A DNA stretch of 64,000 nt. Source: Campylobacter showae. Its GTDB lineage: Bacteria; Campylobacterota; Campylobacteria; Campylobacterales; Campylobacteraceae. Positions 1 to 8,466 of the stretch are shown one piece after another. How positions within the stretch are numbered: position 1 is the first letter of the stretch; every line of letters begins with the position of its first letter. The translations under genes were made by a program, and so were the position numbers. Under the pieces are notes generated by a model, which saw only the letters and a list, made by a program, of their open reading frames with translations, was not told where the DNA came from and searched no databases. The stretch spans positions 1 through 64,000 of the forward strand of contig NZ_UWOK01000001.1 of the NCBI RefSeq assembly GCF_900573985.1, in the 5' to 3' direction.

Positions 1-572
1 TCGTTTTTCACCATGTTAAAAACCATCAAAAGATTGTCTTTATCTTTTGAAGTGATTTTTATAACGGCATAGGCGTCCGTTATCGCTGCAGGATCGGGCA
101 TAGTAACCACCACGACCTCGTCTGCGGCCTCTAAAAATAGCCGCGTGTTTCCGCCTATACCCGCGCCCGTGTCGATGATGATAAAATCAAGCCCGTCAAG
201 GTTCGCCGACTCGGCAAAAAACTGCTCGCACAAAAATTGGTTGTTAAATTTTAATATCTCCTCGCCGCTTTCACCGGGAATCAGCGTCAAATTCGGCTTT
301 ATCTCGATCAAAATATCTTTTAAGGAACATTCGCCTTTTAGTACGTGGAGCAAATTTTTATTAACGCGCACGTTTAAGATGACGTCTAAATTCGCTAGCC
401 CTATGTCCGCGTGAGCGACTCTTACCCGTTTTGGCCAAATTAGCCAAATTTGCGCTTATGGTGCTTTTATTCCGCCTTGCCGCTAGTTACGCTAAAATAT
501 AATAGCGTAGTTCTTGTTGCTTTGGCTTGGGCGGCCACTATGGCCTTTAGTTTCTCGGGCCCTGATTCTCAT
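1..572 (-). pseudogene. flhG: FlhG (MinD-like flagellar number ATPase), frameshifted and cut by the window edge
   Basis: FlhG is a ParA/MinD-family ATPase that works with FlhF to control flagellar number and site. Reading the minus strand, the stretch below about 415 translates cleanly as FlhG (ADIGLANLDVI, then FIIIDTGAGIGGNTR, the MinD-type ADIGLANLD and DTGAG signatures). The first 50 codons are disrupted. The Walker A region should read SGKGGIGKST, but a missing G and nearby missing bases turn it into SGKAE followed by a stop near 450-470. The ATG at 572-570 overlaps the presumed flhF stop (TAATG), as expected for the flhF-flhG operon. The 3' end lies outside the window. The residues are well conserved between the breaks, so I think either sequencing indels or very recent decay. 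Confidence 0.8.
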
Positions 573-1984
573 TATGTCCCTTGGCTAAATCCCTCCTAAT
601 ACGCAGCCTTACTAAAATTCGCTTCTTTGCCACCAAGATACTCGGTCCCGGTACTCCCTGGCCGACGGAGAAAAAACTAACAGGCTTATTCGGTCCTCGT
701 AAACTAGGGAAAAACGTTGCCAAAACTCTTCGTCTCGTCAAATTTGGTGATAAATCTAGTGGTATCGCGATGTCCAAGAAAGCTAAATCCGTTGTAATTT
801 CAAGCATATCTTCGATCTTTGCTCCTGCCGAGAGCACCAAATGCACGTCTATATGCGTATCCGAGCTTTTTAAAAATTTTTCTAGCCTTGATAGCTTTTC
901 TTTATCGTACTGCGAGCTACCGTGGTGTCTATGAGGATAACTCAACAGTGATTTAGCTGCTTAGAGCGTTTTTTAAAATCATCAACTTCGATAACGTCAA
1001 GGATCGGAAGCTTCATCATCTTGGCGTATTGAAACAGCTGCTCGACCGCCCCAATACGGTAGGTATCAAGCGTGATGATGCCCGTTTTTCACGCGCTTAC
1101 CGTCTCCATACGCAAATCTTGCAGCAAGTTTAGCTAGAGTCGTAGTTTTACCAACTCCGGTCGGCCCCACCAGCATCATTATCTTTTGTTTTCTATCGTC
1201 CTCTTCGCTTCTGCACGGTAGCATCTTCCTAAGTAGCGAGCTAAAATATCTCCTAACCGCGGTCGGATTAGCCTTCATCTGAGGCGACATATTTTCCACG
1301 GTTATTTTCATTATCTGCTCTAGGTGTTCCTCTTTCATGCCGCTATTTTTGGCGTCTTTGTAGATACCGGCAAACTCGGGCGGTATGCTTAGGTTGTTTC
1401 TAGCACCCGCTCGCTCCTCCCAGAACATATCGGCTATCATATTTACTTTTTCGCTTAGTGCGCTCACCTGCCTTGCGACGTCGTCTATCTTTTTATCGTA
1501 GTTTTGATCTTGGCGGCTTGGCATAGTTTCTATATTTGCTATTTGGCTTATCTCCTTTGCGGCTTTTGAGATGTTTAGAAGTATGTCCTCGCCGCTATTT
1601 TGGGCTGTTTTGTAGTTTTGATTTTGCGAGGCTGAGCTCGTGGAGTTTTGGCTAAAATTGCCGCAGCTAAAGCGCTTTGAGCTTCGACTTCAAAAAGCTC
1701 GCGCTCGTCTAAAATGATCTTTTGCGGCCTTTCCTCTTTTGCTGCCTGAGCGCGCAAAAACTCCTCGTAGCCCTTTAAATTTTGCTTTTGAGGCTGGTTT
1801 TTTTCTGCTCGCTCGCGTCCTCTTCGACGCTAACTAAAATTTCATAAAGCGGCTTTTTGTTTATCGTCTTTGGCTGAATTTGCTTCGTCGTTACCAAGAT
1901 CGCCCTCTCACCGCACTGAGCCTGCGCCTTTTTTAGCGCCTCCATACTGCTCTCGCCGGTAAACGTATAAAACTTCGTCGCCAA
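572..1984 (-). pseudogene. flhF: FlhF (flagellar SRP-type GTPase), multiple frameshifts
   Basis: FlhF is a signal-recognition-type GTPase placing the polar flagellum. The protein can be followed through the whole span, but only by changing frame repeatedly. The N-terminus (MATKFYTFTGES) starts at 1984 behind GAAGGAG. The central part has the P-loop GPTGVGKTTT, and the C-terminal part has LDTYRIGAVEQLFQYAK and NKPVSFFSVGQGVP. Breaks I can place are: a T7 run at 1798-1804 one base short, one base missing near 1655, one extra base in T5 at 1085-1089, an in-frame stop at 942-944, one base missing near 915, then several between 770 and 575. Total length (about 470 codons) is normal for FlhF. The folK gene lies just upstream and flhG overlaps downstream. 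Confidence 0.85.
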
Positions 1985-2096
1985 ATCTTCTCCTTCGTTT
2001 CTCGCTAAATTTCGCCGCCTCTAGCCAAAATCGTCGCGGCAAAGGCTATGCATTTTCCGTTCCCGCTTCAAATCTAGGCTTTGTGGCCGCTAAATT

Positions 2097-2597
2097 TTAA
2101 AATCTCACTCCGCTTTTGCTAACGCGCCTCATCGTCCCAAGCGGCAAAATCACGCTAGCCCTGCTTTGCGCGCCCGGATGGGGTAGCGTTAACCGCGCAT
2201 CATTCCTGTTTCGTCCGCTAAAATACAAAATGTCTATATCAAGCGTTCTAGGCGCGTTTTTAAAACTTCGCACGCGTCCGAAACGCTTTTCTAAATTTGC
2301 CGTTATTTTTAAAATTTGCCTCGCGGCAAGGCTCGTTTGCGCGAGCATTACGGCATTTGTGAAATCAGCCTGCTCCTTAAACCCAAACGCCTCGTTGATA
2401 AGGAGCGCCGAGTTTTCCACGACGTGAAACCTGCTGTCACGGCTGAGTTTAAAATGCAACCGATTAAAGCGCTTTTTCACGTCGCCGATATTGCCTCCGA
2501 GCCCCAAAATAACGCTATTTTTAAAGCTCGGTTTAAAATCAAAAACCTTCGGGAAAAAGAGGCATTTATCAAACCGTCTCGCTCCCGCTACCCTCAT
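2097..2597 (-). CDS. folK: 2-amino-4-hydroxy-6-hydroxymethyldihydropteridine pyrophosphokinase
   Basis: HPPK transfers pyrophosphate from ATP to 6-hydroxymethyl-dihydropterin in folate synthesis. The 166-residue protein carries the family signatures LGGNIGD (about residues 32-38), RTLDIDILYF with the Mg-binding Asp pair, and LPHP. An N-terminal extension of about 28 residues precedes the first strand, as in other Campylobacter homologues. The start codon overlaps the stop of the upstream aminopeptidase by 4 bases, so the two are translationally coupled. The gene is intact although flhF immediately downstream is not. Confidence 0.93.
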   Translation of the reverse strand: MRVAGARRFDKCLFFPKVFDFKPSFKNSVILGLGGNIGDVKKRFNRLHFKLSRDSRFHVVENSALLINEAFGFKEQADFTNAVMLAQTSLAARQILKITANLEKRFGRVRSFKNAPRTLDIDILYFSGRNRNDARLTLPHPGAQSRASVILPLGTMRRVSKSGVRF

Positions 2598-3619
2598 AAA
2601 ATTTCAGCTCCGTTTTCGCGCACAACCACGACGTCCTCGATGCGCACGCCAAACTCGCCAGGCAGATAGATCCCCGGCTCCACGCTAAAGACCATTCCCT
2701 CTTTTAGCACGGTATCTCCGCGCTTTGAGATGAACGGAAGCTCGTGGATATCGACTCCGACGCCGTGTCCGGTGCTGTGGAAAAACGCCTCGCCATAACC
2801 CTGAGCGGCGATAAAATCCCTAGCCGCCGCGTCGATCTCGCACGCCTTTTTGCCGGGCATAACCGCCGCGATCGCTAGAGCCTGAGCCTCTTTTACGATT
2901 TCGTAAATTTCTTGGCGTTTGGCATTTTTAAAATTTTGCTCTTTGCCGAAGTTAAAATTTTCGTCAAAGCACGCCGTGCGCGTCCTATCCGAGCAGTAGC
3001 GGTTAAATTTAACCCCCGCATCAAGCAGGAGCAAATCGCCCTGTCGCAAACGCTTTTTGCTCGGCAGAGCGTGCGCTTTGGCGGCGTTTTCGTTGATCGC
3101 GACGATAGGCGAAAAGCTAAGCGCGAGCTCGCCCTTTTTCTTAAAGATGAGCTCGGCGTTAAAAAACAGCTCCTCCTCACTCATGCCTTCGCCGCTAGAG
3201 CGCACGAACGCGGCAAATTCGTCAAATCTTTCCGCGCCCAGCTGCGCCGCGCGTTTTAAAATTTTTATCTCATCTTCGCTTTTTACTATGCGCGAAATTT
3301 GCGAAAAATTCGCACGCGCCTTAAATCTTATCCCAAGCCCCTTACTCAGAGCTTCCCACTCACCCGCGCTAAAATCGTACGGGTTATACGCAAGCTCCTT
3401 TACGCCTGCCTTTCGCAAAAATAGTCGCGCGTCTTTTATCAAATTTCGCTCGACCTCGATCACTTCGGTATCTTTGCAAAGCTCGCGCGCCTCGATACTA
3501 TAACGCGCATCGGTGAGGAAAAATTTGCGCCCCGCAAGACTCAAAAATATCGCGTTGTCGCAGCTGTATCCGCACTCGTAAAATACGGCGTTTTCGTCCT
3601 TTAGGATAAAATTTTTCAA
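2594..3619 (-). CDS. M24 family Xaa-Pro aminopeptidase
   Basis: This is a cytosolic dinuclear metal peptidase that removes N-terminal residues before proline. It has 341 residues. A short creatinase-like N-terminal domain (1-115) is followed by the pita-bread catalytic domain. The metal ligands are all visible: D200 (LLLLDAG), D211 (SDRTRT), H285 (STGHGVG), E314 (FSVEPG) and E328 (RIED). It sits between aroQ and folK in one minus-strand unit, with aroQ ending 14 bases upstream and folK overlapping downstream by 4. PepP and PepQ cannot be told apart from sequence alone, so no symbol is given. Confidence 0.92.
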   Translation of the reverse strand: MKNFILKDENAVFYECGYSCDNAIFLSLAGRKFFLTDARYSIEARELCKDTEVIEVERNLIKDARLFLRKAGVKELAYNPYDFSAGEWEALSKGLGIRFKARANFSQISRIVKSEDEIKILKRAAQLGAERFDEFAAFVRSSGEGMSEEELFFNAELIFKKKGELALSFSPIVAINENAAKAHALPSKKRLRQGDLLLLDAGVKFNRYCSDRTRTACFDENFNFGKEQNFKNAKRQEIYEIVKEAQALAIAAVMPGKKACEIDAAARDFIAAQGYGEAFFHSTGHGVGVDIHELPFISKRGDTVLKEGMVFSVEPGIYLPGEFGVRIEDVVVVRENGAEIL

Positions 3620-3632
3620 ATTTTGCCTCGTT

Positions 3633-4121
3633 TTACTCCGCTTTTTCGCCCGCTCTTGCGGCTTTCATGGCTTTTATCTGCTCGAAAATTTGTAAAATCG
3701 CGATCATGGCTAGGTGGTAGCCCACAGGTCCAAAGCCGACGATCTGTCCCGCAGTCACCGGCGCTATGAGGCTTTTTTGGCGGAATTCTTCGCGGCGGTG
3801 GATGTTGCTGATATGAACCTCGATGACCGGAAGCCCGACGGCTGCGATAGCGTCGCGGATCGCGATAGATGTGTGCGTATAGGCGGCTGGGTTTATGATG
3901 ATGCCGTCAAATTCGCCGAAGCACTCTTGGATCTTATCCACTAGCTCGCCCTCGAAATTGCTCTGAAAAAACTCGATCTCGATGCCGTTTTGCTCGGCAA
4001 AAAGCTTCATCTGCGCGTGGATATCCTCCATCTTCATCGAGCCGTAGATATCGGTCTCGCGCGTGCCCAGCATGTTGATATTCGGGCCCTGGATGACCAT
4101 TAGTTTAGATTTTGTTTCCAT
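3633..4121 (-). CDS. aroQ: type II 3-dehydroquinate dehydratase
   Basis: This enzyme converts 3-dehydroquinate to 3-dehydroshikimate in the shikimate pathway. The 162-residue length is normal for the dodecameric type II family. Visible signatures are [12 protein letters not shown] near the N-terminus with the lid region after it, [15 protein letters not shown] with the catalytic-site Asn and His, and [14 protein letters not shown]. It is first in the unit aroQ - M24 peptidase - folK - flhF - flhG, which matches the classic Campylobacter order. A -10 box on the same strand lies about 40 bases upstream. Confidence 0.95.
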   Translation of the reverse strand: METKSKLMVIQGPNINMLGTRETDIYGSMKMEDIHAQMKLFAEQNGIEIEFFQSNFEGELVDKIQECFGEFDGIIINPAAYTHTSIAIRDAIAAVGLPVIEVHISNIHRREEFRQKSLIAPVTAGQIVGFGPVGYHLAMIAILQIFEQIKAMKAARAGEKAE

Positions 4122-4155
4122 TTTTAGCCTTTTAAAGGATTTAAATTTAGCCTTG

Positions 4156-4161
4156 ATTATA
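4156..4161 (-). promoter_or_regulatory. -10 box for the aroQ-flhG unit
   Basis: The minus strand reads TGTATAAT, a perfect TATAAT with an adjacent TG, 35 bases upstream of the aroQ start. AT-rich sequence lies upstream instead of a clear -35, which is usual for Campylobacter sigma-70 promoters. It faces away from the promoter at 4185. Confidence 0.55.
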
Positions 4162-4184
4162 CATTTTTTAAGCTAAATTTTCGC

Positions 4185-4190
4185 TACAAT
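4185..4190 (+). promoter_or_regulatory. -10 box for the amidohydrolase gene
   Basis: TACAAT lies 24 bases before the ATG at 4214, with the ribosome binding site AGGAGC in between. This implies a short leader. It forms a divergent pair with the aroQ promoter. Confidence 0.4.
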
Positions 4191-4213
4191 CACGAAAAAT
4201 AGGAGCTTAAAAA

Positions 4214-5440
4214 ATGATCATCGTTAAACCAAAATTTACAATGCTATGCGACGAAAATTTTACCGTTTTAGAGGATGCGGCGGTCGCTTTTGATGAGCGT
4301 ATCGAGGCCGTTGGCGAGGCCGAGCAGCTGCGCAAAAGATACCCTAATGCGCGGTTTTTCGAGTATCCGGATGCCGTTTTGGCGCCTGCTTTCATCAATC
4401 CGCACGTACATCTGGAATTTAGCGCGAACAAAACCAGCCTCGTTTACGGCGATTTTTTAGAGTGGCTAAGCTCCGTTATCGCCTCTCGCGGCGCGCTCTC
4501 GCAGGCGGCAAACGATGACCTCATCGCCTCTGCGATAAAAACCATGCAGCGTAGCGGCGTGGCGAGCTTCGGAGCGGTGTCGAGCTTTGGCCGGGATTTG
4601 GACGCGTGCGCGAACTGCGGCGGGCGAGTCGTGTTTTTTAACGAAATTTTAGGTACGAATGAAGCAGCGCTCGAGCAAAATTTGGCAAATTTCACCGCCC
4701 GCTTTGAAGCGTCGCAAAAGCGCAAAAGCCCGCTTTTTACGCCTGCGGTTTCAGTGCACTCGCCCTACTCTACGCACCCTGATTTAGCCGCTGCGGCGCT
4801 AAATTTAGCCCGCGAGCTGGAGCTGGTCGTCTCGACGCATTTTATGGAGAGCGAGCATGAAAAAAGCTGGCTAGAGGGCGGCACGGGCGGCTTTAAAGAG
4901 TGGCTGGGCAAATTTAACCCCGCCGCGTACCCGCTTTACTCGCCAAGCTCGTTTGTAGCGATGTTTGCGGGCGTTCGCACGCTCTTTACGCACTGCGTTT
5001 GGACGGATGATTTTTCGGGTTTTGACCCGGAGCTTCACAGTCTCACGCACTGCGCGGTTTCAAACAGGCTGCTTAGCAAACGCACGCTAAATTTACGCGC
5101 CGCGCTGGACGTGGGAGCAAACATAAACATCGGCACGGACGGGCTTAGCTCAAATATGAGCCTAAATTTCTTGGACGAGCTGCGGGCAAATTTACTCATT
5201 CACGCCGAATTTGATCCGCTTGAGCTTGCTAAAATTTTGCTTCTAGCATCGACAAAAAACGCGGCAAAGGCGCTAAATTTGGACGCAGGCGAGATAAAAG
5301 AGGGCAAGCTGGCCGACCTCGCGCTATACGGCGGTTTTGCAGACGCCGACGCGGCGCAGCTACCGCTCATGCTCATCTTGCATGCCAGAGGCTGCGAGCG
5401 GCTATTTGTTGGCGGCGCGGAGGTAAATTTAAACGATTAA
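4214..5440 (+). CDS. aminofutalosine/adenosine deaminase-like metal-dependent amidohydrolase
   Basis: A 408-residue TIM-barrel amidohydrolase of the chlorohydrolase/deaminase branch. Metal-binding features are the H64-x-H66 pair (NPHVHLEF), a His in VSTHFMES, a His in LFTHCVW and the Asp of GTDGLSS. The C-terminal composite domain (KEGKLADLALY) is typical. The Campylobacter/Helicobacter family at this locus is usually called aminofutalosine deaminase, which would act in the futalosine route to menaquinone. A related Helicobacter protein has been reported as an adenosine deaminase, so the substrate stays open. The position between aroQ and sppA is conserved in C. jejuni. Ribosome binding site AGGAGC. 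Confidence 0.8.
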   Translation: MIIVKPKFTMLCDENFTVLEDAAVAFDERIEAVGEAEQLRKRYPNARFFEYPDAVLAPAFINPHVHLEFSANKTSLVYGDFLEWLSSVIASRGALSQAANDDLIASAIKTMQRSGVASFGAVSSFGRDLDACANCGGRVVFFNEILGTNEAALEQNLANFTARFEASQKRKSPLFTPAVSVHSPYSTHPDLAAAALNLARELELVVSTHFMESEHEKSWLEGGTGGFKEWLGKFNPAAYPLYSPSSFVAMFAGVRTLFTHCVWTDDFSGFDPELHSLTHCAVSNRLLSKRTLNLRAALDVGANINIGTDGLSSNMSLNFLDELRANLLIHAEFDPLELAKILLLASTKNAAKALNLDAGEIKEGKLADLALYGGFADADAAQLPLMLILHARGCERLFVGGAEVNLND

Positions 5441-5556
5441 GCCGAATTTTACGGTTTAGGCTCTGGCGCGAAAAAATAAAAATGCTAAATTTAAGCTCAA
5501 ATTTGTGGCTCGTTTCTTAAATCCCGCCCGCTAGCTAAATTTATAAATTTAAATGG

Positions 5557-5562
5557 TAAAAT
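5557..5562 (+). promoter_or_regulatory. candidate -10 box for sppA
   Basis: TAAAAT sits about 40 bases before the sppA ATG in an otherwise AT-rich gap of about 160 bases. The hexamer is one base off consensus. There is no clear -35. Confidence 0.35.
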
Positions 5563-5603
5563 GCGCCCGAATTTCACGAAAACGACAAATTTAAAGGAAA
5601 AAA

Positions 5604-6473
5604 ATGGGATTTTTTAAGTTTATTTTCTCGCCGATCGCGGCGATTTTTAGGTTCATAAACACGTATTTTAAGGCGATGTTGTTTTTGCTCATCGTCTTTT
5701 TGATATTTTTTAGCGGCAAAGGCGAGAGCGTAAATCCGCCCAACCTAACCCAGATCAACCTCTCAGGCGCGATCATGGACGCAAACGAGGCGCTAGAAAA
5801 GATCGAGGCCGCGCGCAAGGACGCCAACATCAAAGGCGTGCTGCTCTACATCGATAGCCCCGGCGGCGCGCTGGCGCCTAGCGTCGAGCTGCACCTAGCG
5901 ATCAAAAATCTACGCGCCGCAAAGCCCGTGGTCGCGTATGCGGGCGGGTCGATGACGAGCGGTAGCTACTACGCGGGCGCTGGCGCGAACAAGATTTTAG
6001 CAAATCCGGGCGCATTCATCGGATCGATCGGCGTGATAATGCAAGGCGCGGATGCTAGCGAGCTAGCGGCTAAAATCGGCGTCTCGCAGCAAGTCGTAAA
6101 AGCGGGCGAGTATAAAGAGGCGGGGACGTTTCTGCGCCCGTGGAGCAAGATCGAGCGCGAGCAACTGCAAGAGCTCGTAAACGCCAGCTACGAGATGTTC
6201 GTAAGCGACGTGGCGGCGGATAGAAATCTAGACGCAAACAAAAGCAAAGAGTGGGCCAACGCGCGGGTATTTCTCGCTCGCGATGCGGCAAAACTCGGAC
6301 TCATCGACGAGGTGAGCGATTATTATTCTGCGCGCGCCGAGCTAGAAAAGCTAAGCGGCGTGGCCGAGCCCGTCTGGGCAAAGCCGTCCGTCTACGAAAA
6401 AGCGATGCAAAAATTTATAAATCAGGGCGCAAACTCGCTAATCTCGGCATTTTTTGAAACTAAGGCGAGGTAA
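5604..6473 (+). CDS. sppA: signal peptide peptidase SppA, short form
   Basis: SppA is a membrane-anchored serine/lysine protease (family S49) that degrades remnant signal peptides. The 289 residues match the short single-domain type, not the 67-kDa double-domain E. coli enzyme. One membrane anchor spans about residues 22-37. The catalytic dyad is visible as S121 in TSGSYYAG and K171 in GEYKEAG, with the oxyanion region SPGGAL at 85-90. The ribosome binding site AAAGGAAAA precedes the ATG. The broken gene at 6489 follows after 15 bases, so the two probably form a unit. Confidence 0.92.
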   Translation: MGFFKFIFSPIAAIFRFINTYFKAMLFLLIVFLIFFSGKGESVNPPNLTQINLSGAIMDANEALEKIEAARKDANIKGVLLYIDSPGGALAPSVELHLAIKNLRAAKPVVAYAGGSMTSGSYYAGAGANKILANPGAFIGSIGVIMQGADASELAAKIGVSQQVVKAGEYKEAGTFLRPWSKIEREQLQELVNASYEMFVSDVAADRNLDANKSKEWANARVFLARDAAKLGLIDEVSDYYSARAELEKLSGVAEPVWAKPSVYEKAMQKFINQGANSLISAFFETKAR

Positions 6474-6488
6474 ATTTAAAGGCGCGCC

Positions 6489-7241
6489 GTGAAAATAATC
6501 TCGAAATTTAAAGACAACTACGACTTTATGGTCTCAAAATACGGCCTTGACTAGACGCTAATCTATGACCGCAGAAACTCGACTCTCGTCGCCGCCGATG
6601 AGCTATGGAAACTAAACCAAATAGATCAAATAGATTTTGAGCGAAAACTGGGCGGCTACCGATTTACTGACGGTAAATTTATAAATTTAAACAAAACCGA
6701 CATCAATGAAGTTCCGCGCCTGCTGCACTCCATCATCTTTATCGGCCAAAATTTGGTCCATATTTTTGCCGCGCAGGGTAAGATTTACACGAGCCTTGAT
6801 CTTAAAGAAACCGATAACAAAACTGGGATCTTGACGTTTAACGACGGTTTTCGCGCCTATATCGTTTCGCAGTTTCGGCAGATAGGCGATCGCGCCACGA
6901 GAGAGGATATTTTGCTCGACATAAAATACCCCCTAGGCGCCACCTGCGAAAAATCGTTAAAAAACATCGTTCGCGACGGTAAAGCGATAAGCGCAGACGA
7001 GATTTTAAATGCGCCGATCGTGCTTTTTAAAAAAACGAAAACTACCGACTTTGTAGCGATAAATCCGCAACTTAGAGCGATGGGGCTTTATCTGGATGCT
7101 GATTTCGTCTGGCAAAGCCTAGTGGAGTTTTTGTCCGCCAAAAAGGACGCCTCCGCCCCAACAGGCGCGATCCCAAACGATATAAAAATCGCAGGCAAGG
7201 GCTTTGACGTAAAACGCTCGTTTCGTCCGAAGATGAAGTAG
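6489..7241 (+). pseudogene. conserved hypothetical protein (C. jejuni Cj0069-type position), interrupted by an amber codon
   Basis: The frame opens with GTG at 6489 and runs to 7241, about 250 codons, but codon 22 is TAG at 6552-6554. Translation on both sides is in the same frame and looks coding (before: KIISKFKDNYDFMV; after: TLIYDRRNST), so this is a single nonsense change, for example CAG to TAG, and not a frameshift. The next usable start in frame is TTG at 6753, which would lose 88 codons. The product has no recognised domain, no signal peptide and no membrane segment. It directly follows sppA, where C. jejuni also carries a hypothetical gene. Confidence 0.7.
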
Positions 7242-7565
7242 CGTAGGTAAAATTTGACTTCTTGTTAGGCGCGCGCTCATTTGGATTGAATCTCACGATA
7301 AAATTTAAAACAAACTTCGGTAAAGTCCGCCAAACGCAAACAACTAACCAAGCAATCAGACGAGTAAATTTGGTCAAATTTTATATAAATTAGACGCAAA
7401 TTTACAAAATTTCATGCGATAAATAACCGATTTGCAAGCTAAATTTTGACACGGCAAAACGCAAGCCATTAACTTTATCGCAACGAAATTTACTCAAATT
7501 TATCGCAATCAAAAACTCGCTAAAGCTAAATTTGAGCGCAAGCTAAAAGGTCGCCGCCGTCAAAT
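7242..7565. other. 324-base gap without a gene
   Basis: No plausible gene, RNA or strong hairpin is seen. The stretch separates two converging genes and is rich in the word AAATTT in both orientations, like other non-coding segments of this window. Confidence 0.5.
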
Positions 7566-8420
7566 TTAAACCTCCTCAAGCCCCATCAAAAGCCTAATAG
7601 CAAGGTTTGCCTCGTGATTTGCGCAGATCGCCACGCGCGCGGCCATGAGCCCCTGTCCTACGCCCGCAGCGTTTTGCAGATCGCCGCACAGATAGACGTT
7701 TCGCGCGAATTTGACCGTTTTTATGAGATTTGAGCTAAAGTGCCCCGCCATGCCCGACGCGCCGACGATCTTTTTGTCCCGCAGGCTCGCGCCCGCCTCG
7801 TTTACCATCATCGCCTTGCCCGCGACATTGTCAAAGGCCTCGCAGATAATGCTGCACGGCGCGAAAATCTCGGCGACGTTGCTCGCGTCTAGCGTCACGT
7901 CGTGCGTCACCACCTCGACAAATGGATTTACCTCGGCGATGAGCTCTTTTAGCGCGTCCGTTTTTTTCATGCCGATGTGGCGGACGAAGTACTGCTGGCG
8001 GTTTAGGTTGCTAGGCTCCACGACGTCAAAGTCGGCCAGCACGAGCTTAGCGACTCCCGTGCGGGCAAGGCTTAGCGCGATATTTGAGCCAAGACCGCCA
8101 AGTCCCGCCACGCCCACGCAGCCGCTAGCTAGAGCCGCGTTTAGCTCGGGGCTGTTTCTGGAGGCGATCATGGCCTTTAGCACCTCTCGTCCAGGCATCA
8201 CGCCGCGCCTTATAAATACGACATTTGCGCCATCTTTTATCTCCAAATTTTCCTTCGTCGCAAAGCCGTCCAGGATAAAGATATCCGGCTCGCTAGCGTT
8301 AAATTTGGCTAGAAATTTATACATCTCGCCGTTTTTATCGCCCAGAGCCTCGTTTTTTAGCTCCTCCATCGTGTTTGCCGCGACTTTAAATTTCGCTCCG
8401 TTTAGCGTTATTTTTTTCAT
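7566..8420 (-). CDS. thiF: ThiF-family adenylyltransferase with ThiS-like N-terminal domain
   Basis: This E1-like enzyme adenylates the C-terminus of a sulfur carrier for thiamine thiazole synthesis. Residues about 1-80 look like a ubiquitin-fold ThiS-like domain (ITLNGAKFKV at the start, FIRRGVMPG at its end). They are followed by the Rossmann ATP-binding site VAGLGGLGSN and the downstream DFDVVEPSNLNRQQ that positions ATP. No CxxC zinc pairs are evident, as in the short ThiF family 2. No thiS, thiG or thiH gene is adjacent here. It lies 46 bases downstream of ribD on the same strand and has a strong AGGAG ribosome binding site. Confidence 0.85.
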   Translation of the reverse strand: MKKITLNGAKFKVAANTMEELKNEALGDKNGEMYKFLAKFNASEPDIFILDGFATKENLEIKDGANVVFIRRGVMPGREVLKAMIASRNSPELNAALASGCVGVAGLGGLGSNIALSLARTGVAKLVLADFDVVEPSNLNRQQYFVRHIGMKKTDALKELIAEVNPFVEVVTHDVTLDASNVAEIFAPCSIICEAFDNVAGKAMMVNEAGASLRDKKIVGASGMAGHFSSNLIKTVKFARNVYLCGDLQNAAGVGQGLMAARVAICANHEANLAIRLLMGLEEV

Positions 8421-8466
8421 TTTTCTCCTTAAATTTACAAAATCATTTGGCTAAATTTGACGCGCT

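Noticed and set aside
581..934. Plus-strand open frame of 117 codons across flhF
   Set aside because: It is antisense to the FlhF C-terminal domain, which is clearly coding on the minus strand.
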